Assembly: GCF_014647155.1 (NCBI RefSeq)
Contig: NZ_BMOQ01000001.1
Coordinates: forward strand, 372,001-436,000
Direction: 5' to 3'
Length of the DNA: 64,000 bases
Origin: Halarchaeum nitratireducens
Lineage (GTDB): Archaea; Halobacteriota; Halobacteria; Halobacteriales; Halobacteriaceae
Part shown: positions 41,452-50,234 of the stretch, one piece after another
How positions within the stretch are numbered: the first letter of the stretch is position 1
Layout of the letters: each line of letters starts with the position of its first letter
Notes under the pieces: generated by a model
Databases searched by the model: none
Seen by the model: only the letters and a program-made list of their open reading frames with translations
Told to the model about the DNA's origin: nothing
Position numbers and translations under genes: made by a program

Positions 41452-42498
41452 ATGTCCCTCTACGACCGCGTCGCCGACCTCCCCTTCTACGTCACCACGA
41501 TCGAGCGCGAGCGCAACGCCCGCGAGACGTCGAGCGGCTTCGAGCGCGTCACGACGACGTTCGTCTTTCGGGGGCCGGGCGGGAACACCGCGGGCCGCGG
41601 CGAGGACGTCACCTACGACGCCGTCGACCACGACGCCCTCGACGCCGCCTTCGACGAACTCACGGGCCGCTGGACGTTCGCGGAGTTCGCGGCGCGCCTC
41701 GACGACGCCGACCTCTTCCCGTCGAAGCCGCCGGAGCGCGAGGACTCCCGGCACTACCGGCGCTGGGGGCTCGAATCCGCGGCGCTCGACCTCGCGCTCA
41801 AGCAGTCCGTCACGTCGCTCTCCGAGGTCTTCGGCGTCGATCCCGCGCCCGTCTCGTTCGTCGCCTCCGCGCGCCTCCCCGGCGGCGACACCGATCGCGT
41901 TCATCGCCTCCGCGAGCGCCGCCCCGAACTAGGGTTCAAACTCGATCCGGAGGGCGACTGGCCGGCCGAGACGTTCGCCGACCTCCGCGAGACGAGCGCG
42001 GTCCGCATCCTCGACCTGAAGGGGTACTACGAGGGGACCGAGGTCGACCAGGCGCCCGACCTCGACCTCTACGAGCGCGTCTTCGACGTTCCCGGGACCA
42101 TCGTCGAGGACCCCGCGCTCACCTCGGAGACGCGACCGCTCGTCGAGGCGAACGCCGACCGGATCGCCTTCGACGCGCCCGTCACGGGCGTCGAGAGCGC
42201 CGACGCGCTCCCGGTCGAGCCCGCCTGGCTGAACGTCAAGCCCTCGCGCTTCGGGAGCGTCGAGTCGCTTTTCGACACGATCGAGTGGGCGGCGGACAAC
42301 GGTGTCGGCTGTTACGGCGGCGGCCAGTTCGAACTCGACGTCGGGCGCACGCACGTCCAATTGCTCGCGTCGCTGCTCTACCCGAACGCGCCGAACGACG
42401 TCGCGCCCCGCGTCTACAACGATCCGGACGTCCCCGCGGACCCGCCGGCCATTCCCCTGGACGCGCCGACGAACGCCCGCGGGCTGGAGTGGGGGTAG
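41452..42498 (+). CDS. Enolase-superfamily-like protein
   Basis: A 348-residue soluble protein. Haloarchaeal relatives are described as having an enolase-like domain. Visible elements: a repeated beta strand plus barrel-like blocks ([98 protein letters not shown]). These resemble successive barrel strands carrying metal ligands, but the standard KxK and DEN ligands are not all evident. Substrate unknown. ATG 41452 follows family start. Confidence 0.65.
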   Translation: MSLYDRVADLPFYVTTIERERNARETSSGFERVTTTFVFRGPGGNTAGRGEDVTYDAVDHDALDAAFDELTGRWTFAEFAARLDDADLFPSKPPEREDSRHYRRWGLESAALDLALKQSVTSLSEVFGVDPAPVSFVASARLPGGDTDRVHRLRERRPELGFKLDPEGDWPAETFADLRETSAVRILDLKGYYEGTEVDQAPDLDLYERVFDVPGTIVEDPALTSETRPLVEANADRIAFDAPVTGVESADALPVEPAWLNVKPSRFGSVESLFDTIEWAADNGVGCYGGGQFELDVGRTHVQLLASLLYPNAPNDVAPRVYNDPDVPADPPAIPLDAPTNARGLEWG

Positions 42499-42505
42499 GG
42501 ATTTG

Positions 42506-42709
42506 GTGCACCCGTCCGACGGCTCGAACGTGCGACGCGCCCTGTATCGCAACGGCGTCCGGACGGCGACACTCTTGTTCGTCGTCGCCGTACTCGCGTA
42601 CGGGCCGCCACCCGTTCGCGCCGACGCGACGCGGAGCGACGTCGCTGTCGCCGTCGCGGTGGTCGTCGCGTTCGGCGTCGCGGCGACGCTGTACGACTAC
42701 ACGCGCTGA
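42506..42709 (+). CDS. Small two-helix membrane protein
   Basis: A 67-residue frame from GTG at 42506, 7 bp after the previous stop. It has hydrophobic spans TATLLFVVAVLAYG and VAVAVAVVVAFGVAATLYDY separated by a short polar loop. It ends against the convergent CARF-like gene without overlap. No family recognised; start uncertain (a second GTG lies at 42530). Confidence 0.45.
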   Translation: MHPSDGSNVRRALYRNGVRTATLLFVVAVLAYGPPPVRADATRSDVAVAVAVVVAFGVAATLYDYTR

Positions 42710-43609
42710 CTAGTCCTCGTTCTGGTGGGCGCGCACCCAGAGCTCGCCGATGCGCGAGAGGTGGGTCCGGTGGGCGTTTCCGCGCGCCTCCTGCTCGACG
42801 TACCCCTTCCCCTCGGGACCGAGCCGGTCGACGTTGTAGATGACCTTCGAGCGGAAGCTGTCCGTGTACTCCTCGCCGAGCTCGCCCGCGAGCGTCTCCG
42901 CGAGCTCGCTCACGCTCTCGAACTCGCCGTGATCGCCGAGAGTGTAGAGGATGAGCTCCTCGAAGGGCTTGACGTTCGAGAAGGAGGCGACGGGGAACTC
43001 GATGATGTGACCGCCCTCCAGCTCTTTGGCGCCGATGGTGGTGCCGCGCTCGTCGAACTCGTCGAGTAGCTCGCGCGCGGCGTCGGCGCGTTCGGCGGCG
43101 GCGTCGGTGTCGACGCCGGCGTCACCTTCGGCCGCGGCGTCGAGGAGGTCGACGGCTTCGCGGAGCTCCTCCGCGAGCTCGGTCTCCAGGTACTTCTCGG
43201 GGGCCGTGTAGTACGTGTGGACTCGATCGCGATCGTCGGCGCGTTCGATGACGACGGAGTCGGCGGCGGTGGCGAACGCGAAGCTCACCGTCCGGGGCAT
43301 CGAGGAGATGTTCACCCAGACGTCGCCCTCCCCCCGGTCGAGCTCGTCGTTGATGAGGTCGAAGGCCTGCTCGAACGCGGCGTCGTAGTCGTAGACGTCC
43401 GCGACGTCGCGGCGCTCGGTCTCCGCGCCGAGGAGGTTCTCGAAGTCGCGCGCGAGCTTCTCCGCGAGGTTCCGCGAGTACTCGACGTTCGCCTCGCTCC
43501 CGACTGCGCCCTCCAGGAGGACGACGCGCTCGACGGAGAGGCGCTCCCGCACTAGCGGCGCGATCAGTCGGTCGTAGTCGAAGCCGACCGGAACGACGTG
43601 CGTTGCCAT
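42710..43609 (-). CDS. HFX_2341/DUF6293-type regulator (CARF-like domain plus winged helix)
   Basis: A 299-residue protein. The N-terminal 135 residues form a Rossmann-like CARF fold: THVVPVGFDYDRLIAPLVRE, an acidic strand, then GDVWVNISSMPRTVSFAFAT, the glycine/serine ligand loop seen in CARF domains. The C-terminal part (residues 200-299) is a winged helix (KPFEELILYTLGDHGEFESV, SKVIYNVDRLGPEGKGYVE). CARF domains sense cyclic oligoadenylates in CRISPR systems, but no CRISPR genes are nearby. It is divergent from the MFS gene and may control it. Confidence 0.82.
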   Translation of the reverse strand: MATHVVPVGFDYDRLIAPLVRERLSVERVVLLEGAVGSEANVEYSRNLAEKLARDFENLLGAETERRDVADVYDYDAAFEQAFDLINDELDRGEGDVWVNISSMPRTVSFAFATAADSVVIERADDRDRVHTYYTAPEKYLETELAEELREAVDLLDAAAEGDAGVDTDAAAERADAARELLDEFDERGTTIGAKELEGGHIIEFPVASFSNVKPFEELILYTLGDHGEFESVSELAETLAGELGEEYTDSFRSKVIYNVDRLGPEGKGYVEQEARGNAHRTHLSRIGELWVRAHQNED

Positions 43610-43634
43610 GTTCAGGTAGAGTGGCCGAACGATG

Positions 43635-43640
43635 GATAAG
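43635..43640 (-). promoter_or_regulatory. TATA box of the CARF-like regulator
   Basis: Gene strand CTTATC ends 26 nt before the ATG at 43609, typical of leaderless haloarchaeal transcription. Confidence 0.5.
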
Positions 43641-43696
43641 CGTTACCGACGACTCTCGAAGATTTTTATTCTTCACTCCGGCAATTCGTTCACCTA

Positions 43697-43730
43697 CCAC
43701 TTGGTATTATAACGTATTGTATCCAAGCGG
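43697..43730 (+). promoter_or_regulatory. MFS promoter flanked by an inverted repeat (candidate operator)
   Basis: TATTATAA (43705-43712) is the TATA box, 25 nt before the ATG at 43737. It is embraced by CCACTTGG (43697-43704) and CCAAGCGG (43723-43730), an inverted repeat matching at 7 of 8 positions. A regulator bound here would block TBP/TFB access. The divergent CARF-like protein is the obvious candidate. Confidence 0.55.
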
Positions 43731-43736
43731 TGGAAC

Positions 43737-45155
43737 ATGTCGGATCACGACGCGACGTCCGTCGCCGGCGCGCTCGATCGAATCCCGATCGGGTCGTTCC
43801 ACCGTCGGCTGTTGGCGATCTGCGGTACCGCGTGGGCCTTCGACGGGATGGAGGTCATCCTGATTAGCTTCACCCTCCCCGTGCTCTTGGAGGCGTGGGG
43901 GCTCTCCGGGCTCGCCGCCGGCCTCCTCGGCTCCGCGAGCCTCATGGGGATGATCGCCGGCAACTGGGGGTGGGGGTACGTCGCCGACCGCTACGGCCGC
44001 AAGCCCGCCTTCCAGTGGACCGTGCTCTCCTACGCCGTCTTCGCCGGCCTCACCGCCCTCGCCGTCGGCTTCTACACCGGCTTCGCGCTGCGCTTTCTCA
44101 CCGGCGTCGGCTTGGGCGGCGCGCTCGCCGTCGACACCTCCTACCTCTCGGAGCACCTGCCGACCGACCGTCGCGGCCGGTATCTGGTCTACCTCGATGC
44201 CTTCTGGCCGCTCGGTTACGGTCTCGCCGTCGCGATCGCGTGGCTCTTCCTCTCGTACCTCCCGAGCGGCGGCCTCGTCTCGATCCCCGTCTTCGGCGCC
44301 GTCGAGGGCTGGCGGCTGCTCTTCGTCGCCTCCGCGCTCCCCGGCTTCCTCGTCTTCGTCGTCCGCTACGGCCTCTCCGAGACGCCGTACTACCTCGCGC
44401 GCGTCGGGAAGGTCGACGCCGCCAACGAGCGCCTGCGCGCCATGGCCGCCGAATCCGGCGGCGACTACACCCCGATCGACCCCGCGGCCGTCGACACCGG
44501 CTCGGAGTCGAGCGTCCGCGACCTCTTCGCCGCGGGCCTGCGCGCCCGCACCGTCACCATCGCGTTCGCGTGGTTCGCCATCAACTTCGGCTACTACGGG
44601 GTGTTCATCTGGCTCCCGCAGACGTTCGGCGCGAGCGGCACTGTCCCCGCGTTCCAGCTCGGCGGCGTGACGATCGGCGGCATCTACGGCTACTTCCTCC
44701 TCATCGCGCTCGTCCAGTTCCCCGGCTACGCGAGCGCCGCGTACCTCGTCGAGAAGGTCGGTCGGAAGCCCACGCTCGGAGTCTACCTCCTCGCCTCCGG
44801 CGCCTTTACGTTCGTCTTCGCGGCCGCGATGCCCGGCGCGGGATTCGGCCTCGGCATCGAGGGGTTCTGGCCGTTCTTCCTCGCCCTCCTCGCGTCCTCC
44901 TTCTTCACGCTCGGCGCGTGGGGCGCGATCTACGCCTACACGCCGGAGCTCTTCCCGACCGCCCTCCGCGCGACCGGCAACGGCTTCGCGGGCGGCGTCG
45001 GGAAGATCGCGGCCGTCGTCGGGCCGATTCTCGCCGGCGCGCTCGTCCCCATCGGCTACGTCGCCGCGCTCCTCCCGCTCGCGGTCGCCTTCGCCCTCGG
45101 CGGCGCCGTCGTCCTCGCCTTCGGCGTCGAGACGAAGGGGACGCCGTTGAAGTGA
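43737..45155 (+). CDS. MFS transporter of the SV2/sugar-acid type
   Basis: A 472-residue 12-helix permease. It has the MFS signature between helices 2 and 3 (GYVADRYGRKPAFQ), the mid-protein repeat EKVGRKPTLGVYLL, and the STP-type segment YTPELFPTALRATGNGFAGG near the end. A conserved Asp in CGTAWAFDGMEVILISF at helix 1 fits proton-coupled organic-anion carriers such as aromatic-acid permeases. Substrate not deducible. The operator-like promoter suggests inducible expression. Confidence 0.88.
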   Translation: MSDHDATSVAGALDRIPIGSFHRRLLAICGTAWAFDGMEVILISFTLPVLLEAWGLSGLAAGLLGSASLMGMIAGNWGWGYVADRYGRKPAFQWTVLSYAVFAGLTALAVGFYTGFALRFLTGVGLGGALAVDTSYLSEHLPTDRRGRYLVYLDAFWPLGYGLAVAIAWLFLSYLPSGGLVSIPVFGAVEGWRLLFVASALPGFLVFVVRYGLSETPYYLARVGKVDAANERLRAMAAESGGDYTPIDPAAVDTGSESSVRDLFAAGLRARTVTIAFAWFAINFGYYGVFIWLPQTFGASGTVPAFQLGGVTIGGIYGYFLLIALVQFPGYASAAYLVEKVGRKPTLGVYLLASGAFTFVFAAAMPGAGFGLGIEGFWPFFLALLASSFFTLGAWGAIYAYTPELFPTALRATGNGFAGGVGKIAAVVGPILAGALVPIGYVAALLPLAVAFALGGAVVLAFGVETKGTPLK

Positions 45156-45227
45156 ACGTGACGCGCGTCCCGCCAGCAGGTATTTGAGTCCGAATAGTGT
45201 ATCAGGGAGGGACTCCGATATTCCCAC

Positions 45228-46553
45228 ATGGAAGACACCGCCAAATACCGCGTTCACGCCGACCTCGTCGCGGACGGCATCATCGAACGCAGCGACGTCG
45301 TCGGGGCGGTGTTCGGACAGACCGAAGGCCTGCTCGGCGACGAACTCGACATCCACGCCCTCCAAGACGCCTCGAAACTCGGCCGTCTCGACGTCGACGT
45401 CGAGACCGAGGGCGGACAGTCCTTCGGTCACATCACGCTCGCCTCGAACCTCGATCGCGTCGAGACGTCCGTGCTCGGCGCGGCGCTCGAAGCCATCGAG
45501 CGCGTCGGTCCCTGTCGCGCCACCGTGGAGGTCTCGCGCATCGAGGACTGCCGGGCCGCCAAGCGCCGTGAGGTCACGGAACGCGCGAAAGAGCTCCTCG
45601 CCACCTCCTTCGACGAGGGCGCGATCGACAGCGACGACATCCTCACCGAGGTCCGCGAGTCGGTCCGCGTCGCGGACGTCACCGAGTTCGAGGGGCTCCC
45701 CGCGGGCCCGAAGGTCGAATCGAGCGACGCCGTCGTCGTCGTCGAGGGCCGCGCGGACGTCGTCACCCTCCTCAAGTACGGCGTGAAGAACGCCGTCGCC
45801 GTCGAGGGGACGTCCGTTCCCGACGCCGTCGCGGACCTCACCCGCGAGCGTCGGGCCACCGCCTTCCTCGACGGCGATCGGGGCGGCGCCCTCATCCTCG
45901 AAGAGCTCCGTCAAGTCGGCGACATCGACTACGTCGCTTCGCCGCCCGAGGGAGAATCCGTCGAGGACCTCTCGCGCGCCGCCGTCCACGCCGCGCTCCG
46001 CGAGAAACGCCCCGCGGGCGCGAGCGATCCGGCGACGGCCGCCGATCCCGACGCGGCTGACGTCGCGGACGAGACCGACGCCGGCGTCGACGCCGAAACC
46101 ACTACCGCGGCGAGTGGTTCCGACCCCGCCGACGACGCATCCTCGACCGCGACCGGCGTCGCCGCGACCGACGGAAGCGCCGTCCCCTCGCCGACGCCGG
46201 CCGACGAACCGGACACGGGGCCGTCCGCCTCCGCCTCCGACACCGACACGCCGCCCGCCTCCGGCCCGACGTCCACGGCCGAGGCCGCCGAGGCGATCCG
46301 GGACACCGGGCGCTGTCACTGTTACGCCCCGGGATTCGAGCGCGTCGCCGACGTCGAAGCGGCCGCCGCGTTCGAGACGCTCCGGGACACCGACCCCGTT
46401 CCCATCCTCGTCGTCCGGGACGGCCCGATCACCCAGCGGCTCCTCGACGTCGCCGCACAGCGCGGGATCGAAGCCCTCGTCGGCGCCGGGCGCGCCGACA
46501 TCGTGAAAGAACCCGTCGGCGTCGCGCTCCACACCCTCGACGAACTGACCTAA
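45228..46553 (+). CDS. dnaG: Archaeal DnaG (Toprim primase/exosome-associated)
   Basis: A 441-residue protein. N-terminal YRVHADLVADGIIERSDVVG, then the Toprim domain from about residue 165 with the glutamate in VVVVEGRADVVTLLKYGVKN and the acidic motif FLDGDRGG. A 90-residue Ala/Asp/Thr-rich linker precedes a C-terminal module (ETLRDTDPVPILVVRDGPIT). Archaeal DnaG has primase activity in vitro and also associates with the RNA exosome. The linker is a haloarchaeal expansion. Confidence 0.94.
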   Translation: MEDTAKYRVHADLVADGIIERSDVVGAVFGQTEGLLGDELDIHALQDASKLGRLDVDVETEGGQSFGHITLASNLDRVETSVLGAALEAIERVGPCRATVEVSRIEDCRAAKRREVTERAKELLATSFDEGAIDSDDILTEVRESVRVADVTEFEGLPAGPKVESSDAVVVVEGRADVVTLLKYGVKNAVAVEGTSVPDAVADLTRERRATAFLDGDRGGALILEELRQVGDIDYVASPPEGESVEDLSRAAVHAALREKRPAGASDPATAADPDAADVADETDAGVDAETTTAASGSDPADDASSTATGVAATDGSAVPSPTPADEPDTGPSASASDTDTPPASGPTSTAEAAEAIRDTGRCHCYAPGFERVADVEAAAAFETLRDTDPVPILVVRDGPITQRLLDVAAQRGIEALVGAGRADIVKEPVGVALHTLDELT

Positions 46554-46559
46554 CCCCCT

Positions 46560-47855
46560 TCAGAACGCCACGACCCCGAGGGCGAGCGCGAGGAGCGCGC
46601 TCGCCAGCCCACCGCAGCCGGTCGCGAGCGCGTTGACGGTCTGATTGCCGACGTAGCCGCCCTCGATGGTCGCGCCGGCGAGGCTGTCGACCGTCATCCC
46701 GACCACGCCGCCCGCGAGGACGAGCGTCGCCCCCGCGGTCGAGAACCCGAGGAGCGCATCGGCGAGGGCGGCGACGACGAGCGCGCCGGCGATCCCGGCG
46801 AGCTCGCCCTGCCACGTCACCGCGCCGTCGGTCCCCGGCGGGACCGTCTCGAACGTCGTGACGAGGTGTGGCGGGCCGTAGAGCGTGCCGATCTCCGAGG
46901 AGAGCGTGTCGGCGAGCGCCGCGGCGACGCTGCCCGCGAACGCGAGCGCGAACAGCGCGCTGGGGACGGCCAGCGCGGGACCGGCCGCGTAGCCGAGGAG
47001 CGCGACCACCGCCGCGAGCGAGTTCCCGAGGACGTTCCCGCTCCCCCGCGCGCCGTCGTTCTCCTCCGCGACGCCGATGTCCTGCTTCTCGTCGTAGCGG
47101 TACTTCGAGGCGAGGCCGCCGACGGCGAAGAACGTCACGAGCACGGCGAACCAGCCGTAGCCCCCGAGGACGAGCGCGAGCACCCCGAGGAACACCCCGG
47201 TGAGCATCCCGGTCACGGAGGCCGCACCGAGACCGTAGGAGAGGCCCCCGAAGACGACGGTGAGGGCGACGGCGACGGCGATCCGCGTCCACGACGGCGC
47301 CGGGTCGAGCAGCGTCAACAGCCAACAGACCAGGCCGACGGAGAGGACGACGTACGGGTAATCCCGCTCCGTGAACGTCTCGCGGAGGAGGCCGGCCAGC
47401 AGCGCGGCGCTGACCGCGAGGAACGCCATGAACGGCGTCAGCGCGGCCGTGACGACGACCTGACCGAGGAGCGCGCCGACGAGCGACGCGGCGACGAATC
47501 CGACGCTCCCGGCGAGCGCGCGCTCCCGGTATTCGAGGACGAGGCGCCGCCCGAAGTCGCCGTATCCGAGCGCGAGGACCGCGGCGGCGAACGCCCCGAC
47601 GCCGACGTCGAAGGCGGGGACGAGCACGCCGAGGCCGGTCGCGGCGAGCGCGAACCCGAGGAGCGACCGGAGGCGGCCGGCGTTCTCGTCCCACGGGTAG
47701 GCGAACAGCCGGAACGCCGGACCGTCGGTGACCGCGTAGGCGAGCACGGCGACGGCGACGAACGGGGCCGCGGCGAACCGCCCGAGCAGCGGCGCGGCGA
47801 GCGCGAGCGTCGAGACGAGCGCGTACGCCGCGGCTCGACGGAGCGGCAGAGTCAC
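46560..47855 (-). CDS. DUF92 integral membrane protein
   Basis: A 431-residue protein with roughly twelve hydrophobic segments. The C-terminal half carries the DUF92/TIGR00297 signature: YRYDEKQDIGVAEENDGARG, SGNVLGNSLAAVVALLGYA, ALADTLSSEIGTLYGPPHL and GATIEGGYVGNQTVNALATG. Plant and cyanobacterial members are linked to phytyl-phosphate kinase activity, so a polyprenol-related role fits its place beside two cis-prenyltransferase genes. The archaeal function is unproven. Confidence 0.85.
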   Translation of the reverse strand: MTLPLRRAAAYALVSTLALAAPLLGRFAAAPFVAVAVLAYAVTDGPAFRLFAYPWDENAGRLRSLLGFALAATGLGVLVPAFDVGVGAFAAAVLALGYGDFGRRLVLEYRERALAGSVGFVAASLVGALLGQVVVTAALTPFMAFLAVSAALLAGLLRETFTERDYPYVVLSVGLVCWLLTLLDPAPSWTRIAVAVALTVVFGGLSYGLGAASVTGMLTGVFLGVLALVLGGYGWFAVLVTFFAVGGLASKYRYDEKQDIGVAEENDGARGSGNVLGNSLAAVVALLGYAAGPALAVPSALFALAFAGSVAAALADTLSSEIGTLYGPPHLVTTFETVPPGTDGAVTWQGELAGIAGALVVAALADALLGFSTAGATLVLAGGVVGMTVDSLAGATIEGGYVGNQTVNALATGCGGLASALLALALGVVAF

Positions 47856-47946
47856 TACCGGCGGTTATCACCGCCGCCGTACTTAAGGATCCCGAACGAC
47901 GCAGCGGGACGTGAGACTTAGGGGCGCTCGCGTCCCATCTCGTCGC

Positions 47947-48555
47947 GTGGGCCTCTACGATCGCTACCAGTCGTGGCGCGTCCGGCGCGCCGACGCCGCC
48001 GTCCCCGACCACGTCGCGCTCGTCATCACGGAGCGCGACCTCCTCGAAGCCGGCGCCTACGACACGTTGGAGCGGTTCCTCTCCCTCGCCGTCGAGTACG
48101 GCGCGTCCCGCGTCACTGTCTCCGTGAGCGTCCTCGATCGCGCCGTCGTCGCGACGCTCGAACGCGAGCTCACGGCGATCGATAGCCCCCGCGAGATCGC
48201 GCTCCGCGGCCCCGACGACACCGAACGCGCCGACGCGCCGATCCAAGTGAGCATCGGCCTCGGCGGCAAACACGAGTTCGCGGAGGCCGTCCGTGCGATC
48301 GCCGAGGACGTCGATCGCGGCGCCCTCGACGCCGAGGACGTCGACGAGGCCACCGTCGAGGACCACCTCGTCTTCCCCACGGACCCCGACCTCCTGATCA
48401 AGACGGGGGCCGAGCGCCTCTCGGACTTCATGATCTGGCAGTCCGTCTACTCCGAGCTCTACTTCACCGACGTCAACTGGCGCGACTTCCGGGCGCGGGA
48501 CTATCTGCGCGCGATCCGGGAGTACCAGGACCGACAGCGGCGGTTCGGGCGCTGA
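47947..48555 (+). CDS. Undecaprenyl-diphosphate-synthase-like protein without the catalytic DGNRR motif
   Basis: A 202-residue cis-prenyltransferase homologue starting at GTG 47947. Position-equivalent DHVALVITERDLLEAGAYDT lacks the Asp of DGN-R that binds Mg-pyrophosphate, and the STENF segment is missing. In contrast the C-terminal half is textbook: DLLIKTGAERLSDFMIWQSV, YSELYFTDVNWRDFRARDYL and RQRRFG. That is the non-catalytic-subunit pattern (NgBR-like). It lies between DUF92 and convergent uppS. Likely partner of the uppS product. Confidence 0.78.
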   Translation: MGLYDRYQSWRVRRADAAVPDHVALVITERDLLEAGAYDTLERFLSLAVEYGASRVTVSVSVLDRAVVATLERELTAIDSPREIALRGPDDTERADAPIQVSIGLGGKHEFAEAVRAIAEDVDRGALDAEDVDEATVEDHLVFPTDPDLLIKTGAERLSDFMIWQSVYSELYFTDVNWRDFRARDYLRAIREYQDRQRRFGR

Positions 48556-48628
48556 CCCGGAGTCGGCCGCGGCGCTCACGCTCACGCGCGCTGGTCGGGT
48601 CGTCGTGCCACGGCGCCGCGCGGACCCG

Positions 48629-49552
48629 TCAGTCCGCGCGCGACTCGCTCTCGGCCTCGGCCTCGACGTCGACGTCCGCCCCCGCGGGCAGCGACTCGCG
48701 CAGGCGCGCGAGAACGTCGCGGGCCTCCCCCAGCTCCACGCTCCCGAAGGCGCGGACGAGCGCGAGGGCGCGTTCGGCCTTCGCGCGCTGCCAGGAGGCC
48801 TCGCGGGACTCGTAGGTGCGGATCGCGCGCAGGAAATCGACCTTCGAGAACGCCGGCCAGTAGGGCGCACAGAAGAAGACGGCGGCCTCGTTGCCGTTCG
48901 CGTGCCACGGCAGGAAGTTCGACGTCCGCTCGTCGCCGCCGGTGCGAACGATGAGGTCGACGTCGCGGACGCGGTCGTCGTGGAGGCGCGACTCGATCTC
49001 CGCGACGTCGACCTCGTCCGGATCGAGGGCACCGCGATCGACGGCGCGCGCGACGTCGCGGGCGGCCCCGAGGAGCTCCGCGCGACCGCCGTACGCGAGC
49101 GCGACGTTCAGCGTGAAACCGTCGTATCCGTCCGTGCGGCGTTCCGCGTAGTCCACGGCGTCGCGGACGCGCTCCGGGAGGCGATCGACCTCGCCGATGG
49201 CGCGGATCCGCACGCCCTGCTCGTGGACGCGTTCCGCGTCCGCGAACTCGCGGAGCTTCGCTTCGAGGAGGTCGAAGAGGCGCTCGCGCTCCTCCCGGGG
49301 GCGCTCGAAGTTCTCCGTCGAGAAGGCGTAGAGGGTGAGCTCCGCGACGCCGAGGTCGGCACACCAGTCGAGGACGCGCTCGGTGGTCTCCGCGCCCGCG
49401 TGGTGGCCGTCGCTCGGGTCCTCGCCGCGCTCGCGCGCGTACCGCCGGTTCCCGTCCTGAATGACCGCGACGTGTGCCGGTGCGCCCGAGATCTCGCGTC
49501 GGAGGAGACGCTCGTAGGCGGCGTCGAAGCGGCGGCGGAGCCACCCTCGCAT
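48629..49552 (-). CDS. uppS: cis-Polyprenyl diphosphate synthase (UPPS family)
   Basis: A 307-residue enzyme that condenses isopentenyl diphosphate into long polyprenyl diphosphates for dolichol-type lipids. Catalytic Asp33 lies in HVAVIQDGNRRYA. Further motifs are LYAFSTENFERP (75-86), TLNVALAYGGR (147-157) and IVRTGGDERTSNF (201-213). The C-terminal dimer/active-site region after it (PWHANGNEAAVFF) departs from the canonical WQ-x-YSELYF found in the neighbouring homologue. A 55-residue acidic extension ends the protein. Confidence 0.9.
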   Translation of the reverse strand: MRGWLRRRFDAAYERLLRREISGAPAHVAVIQDGNRRYARERGEDPSDGHHAGAETTERVLDWCADLGVAELTLYAFSTENFERPREERERLFDLLEAKLREFADAERVHEQGVRIRAIGEVDRLPERVRDAVDYAERRTDGYDGFTLNVALAYGGRAELLGAARDVARAVDRGALDPDEVDVAEIESRLHDDRVRDVDLIVRTGGDERTSNFLPWHANGNEAAVFFCAPYWPAFSKVDFLRAIRTYESREASWQRAKAERALALVRAFGSVELGEARDVLARLRESLPAGADVDVEAEAESESRAD

Positions 49553-49710
49553 ACGACCTCGGTTTCGCGCCGGTCGGCATGAGCCTTGCCCTCTCGCCGT
49601 CTCGCTCCGCCTTGCCTCGTCCCGCCCCGCCCCGTCTCGCTCCGCCCCGTCTCCCGATCCGCGACGCGCGGACCGTGAGCCCTTTAGTTCGGACTCGCGT
49701 GAGCCCCAAC

Positions 49711-50136
49711 ATGACCGAGACGGCGAACGCGGACCTCTACCGGCGCGCGGTCGAGCTGCTGAAACCCGGCGAGATCACGCTCCACGGGGCGGTCGTCCAC
49801 ACCGACCTCGACAACGAGGCGGAGAGCCTCCTCCACCGTCTCACGCTCGAAGCCGGGGACGTCGTCGCGGAACACGCCGGCGTCGACGCGAGCGACACCT
49901 ACGTCTACTCCGGCAACGACGACGAGCGCTTCGGCGTGAACCAACACCAGGGGCGCACCGTCGAGGGCGACGAGTTCGTCTGGGAGTGCCAGCAGCTCAT
50001 CCGCGACGACACCTACGACCTCGTGCTCTACTGGGAGGCCGGCGACGACGTGGACGCCGTCGTCGCGGACCTCGAAGCGCTCGACGACGCCGTCGGGGTC
50101 GTCGGCGTCACCGAGGACGGCTGGAACGCGGCCTAG
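49711..50136 (+). CDS. Haloarchaeal DUF5778-type protein
   Basis: A 141-residue soluble acidic protein: NADLYRRAVELLKPGEITLH, SLLHRLTLEAGDVVAEHAGV, NQHQGRTVEGDEFVWECQQL and LVLYWEAGDDVDAVVADLEA. I recognise it as a lineage-restricted haloarchaeal family without known function. The ATG at 49711 is chosen by the family N-terminus; longer frames run into low-complexity sequence. Confidence 0.6.
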   Translation: MTETANADLYRRAVELLKPGEITLHGAVVHTDLDNEAESLLHRLTLEAGDVVAEHAGVDASDTYVYSGNDDERFGVNQHQGRTVEGDEFVWECQQLIRDDTYDLVLYWEAGDDVDAVVADLEALDDAVGVVGVTEDGWNAA

Positions 50137-50234
50137 TGGATGCGCATGCACACCCGGCGTCCTCGGCGCGACGGACCGACGACCGCGTTTCCCCGACGGA
50201 CGCGTGCCGGGCGCCGAGCGCGAGGTGGACGCGC

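Noticed and set aside
42710-43609. The CARF-like gene as evidence for a CRISPR system
   Set aside because: No cas genes or repeat-spacer array occur in the window. DUF6293 proteins are found as free-standing regulators.
43707-46532. A 941-codon minus-strand frame opposite the MFS and dnaG genes
   Set aside because: Antisense shadow of two well-identified genes. Its Asp/Gly/Arg-rich translation has no domain structure.
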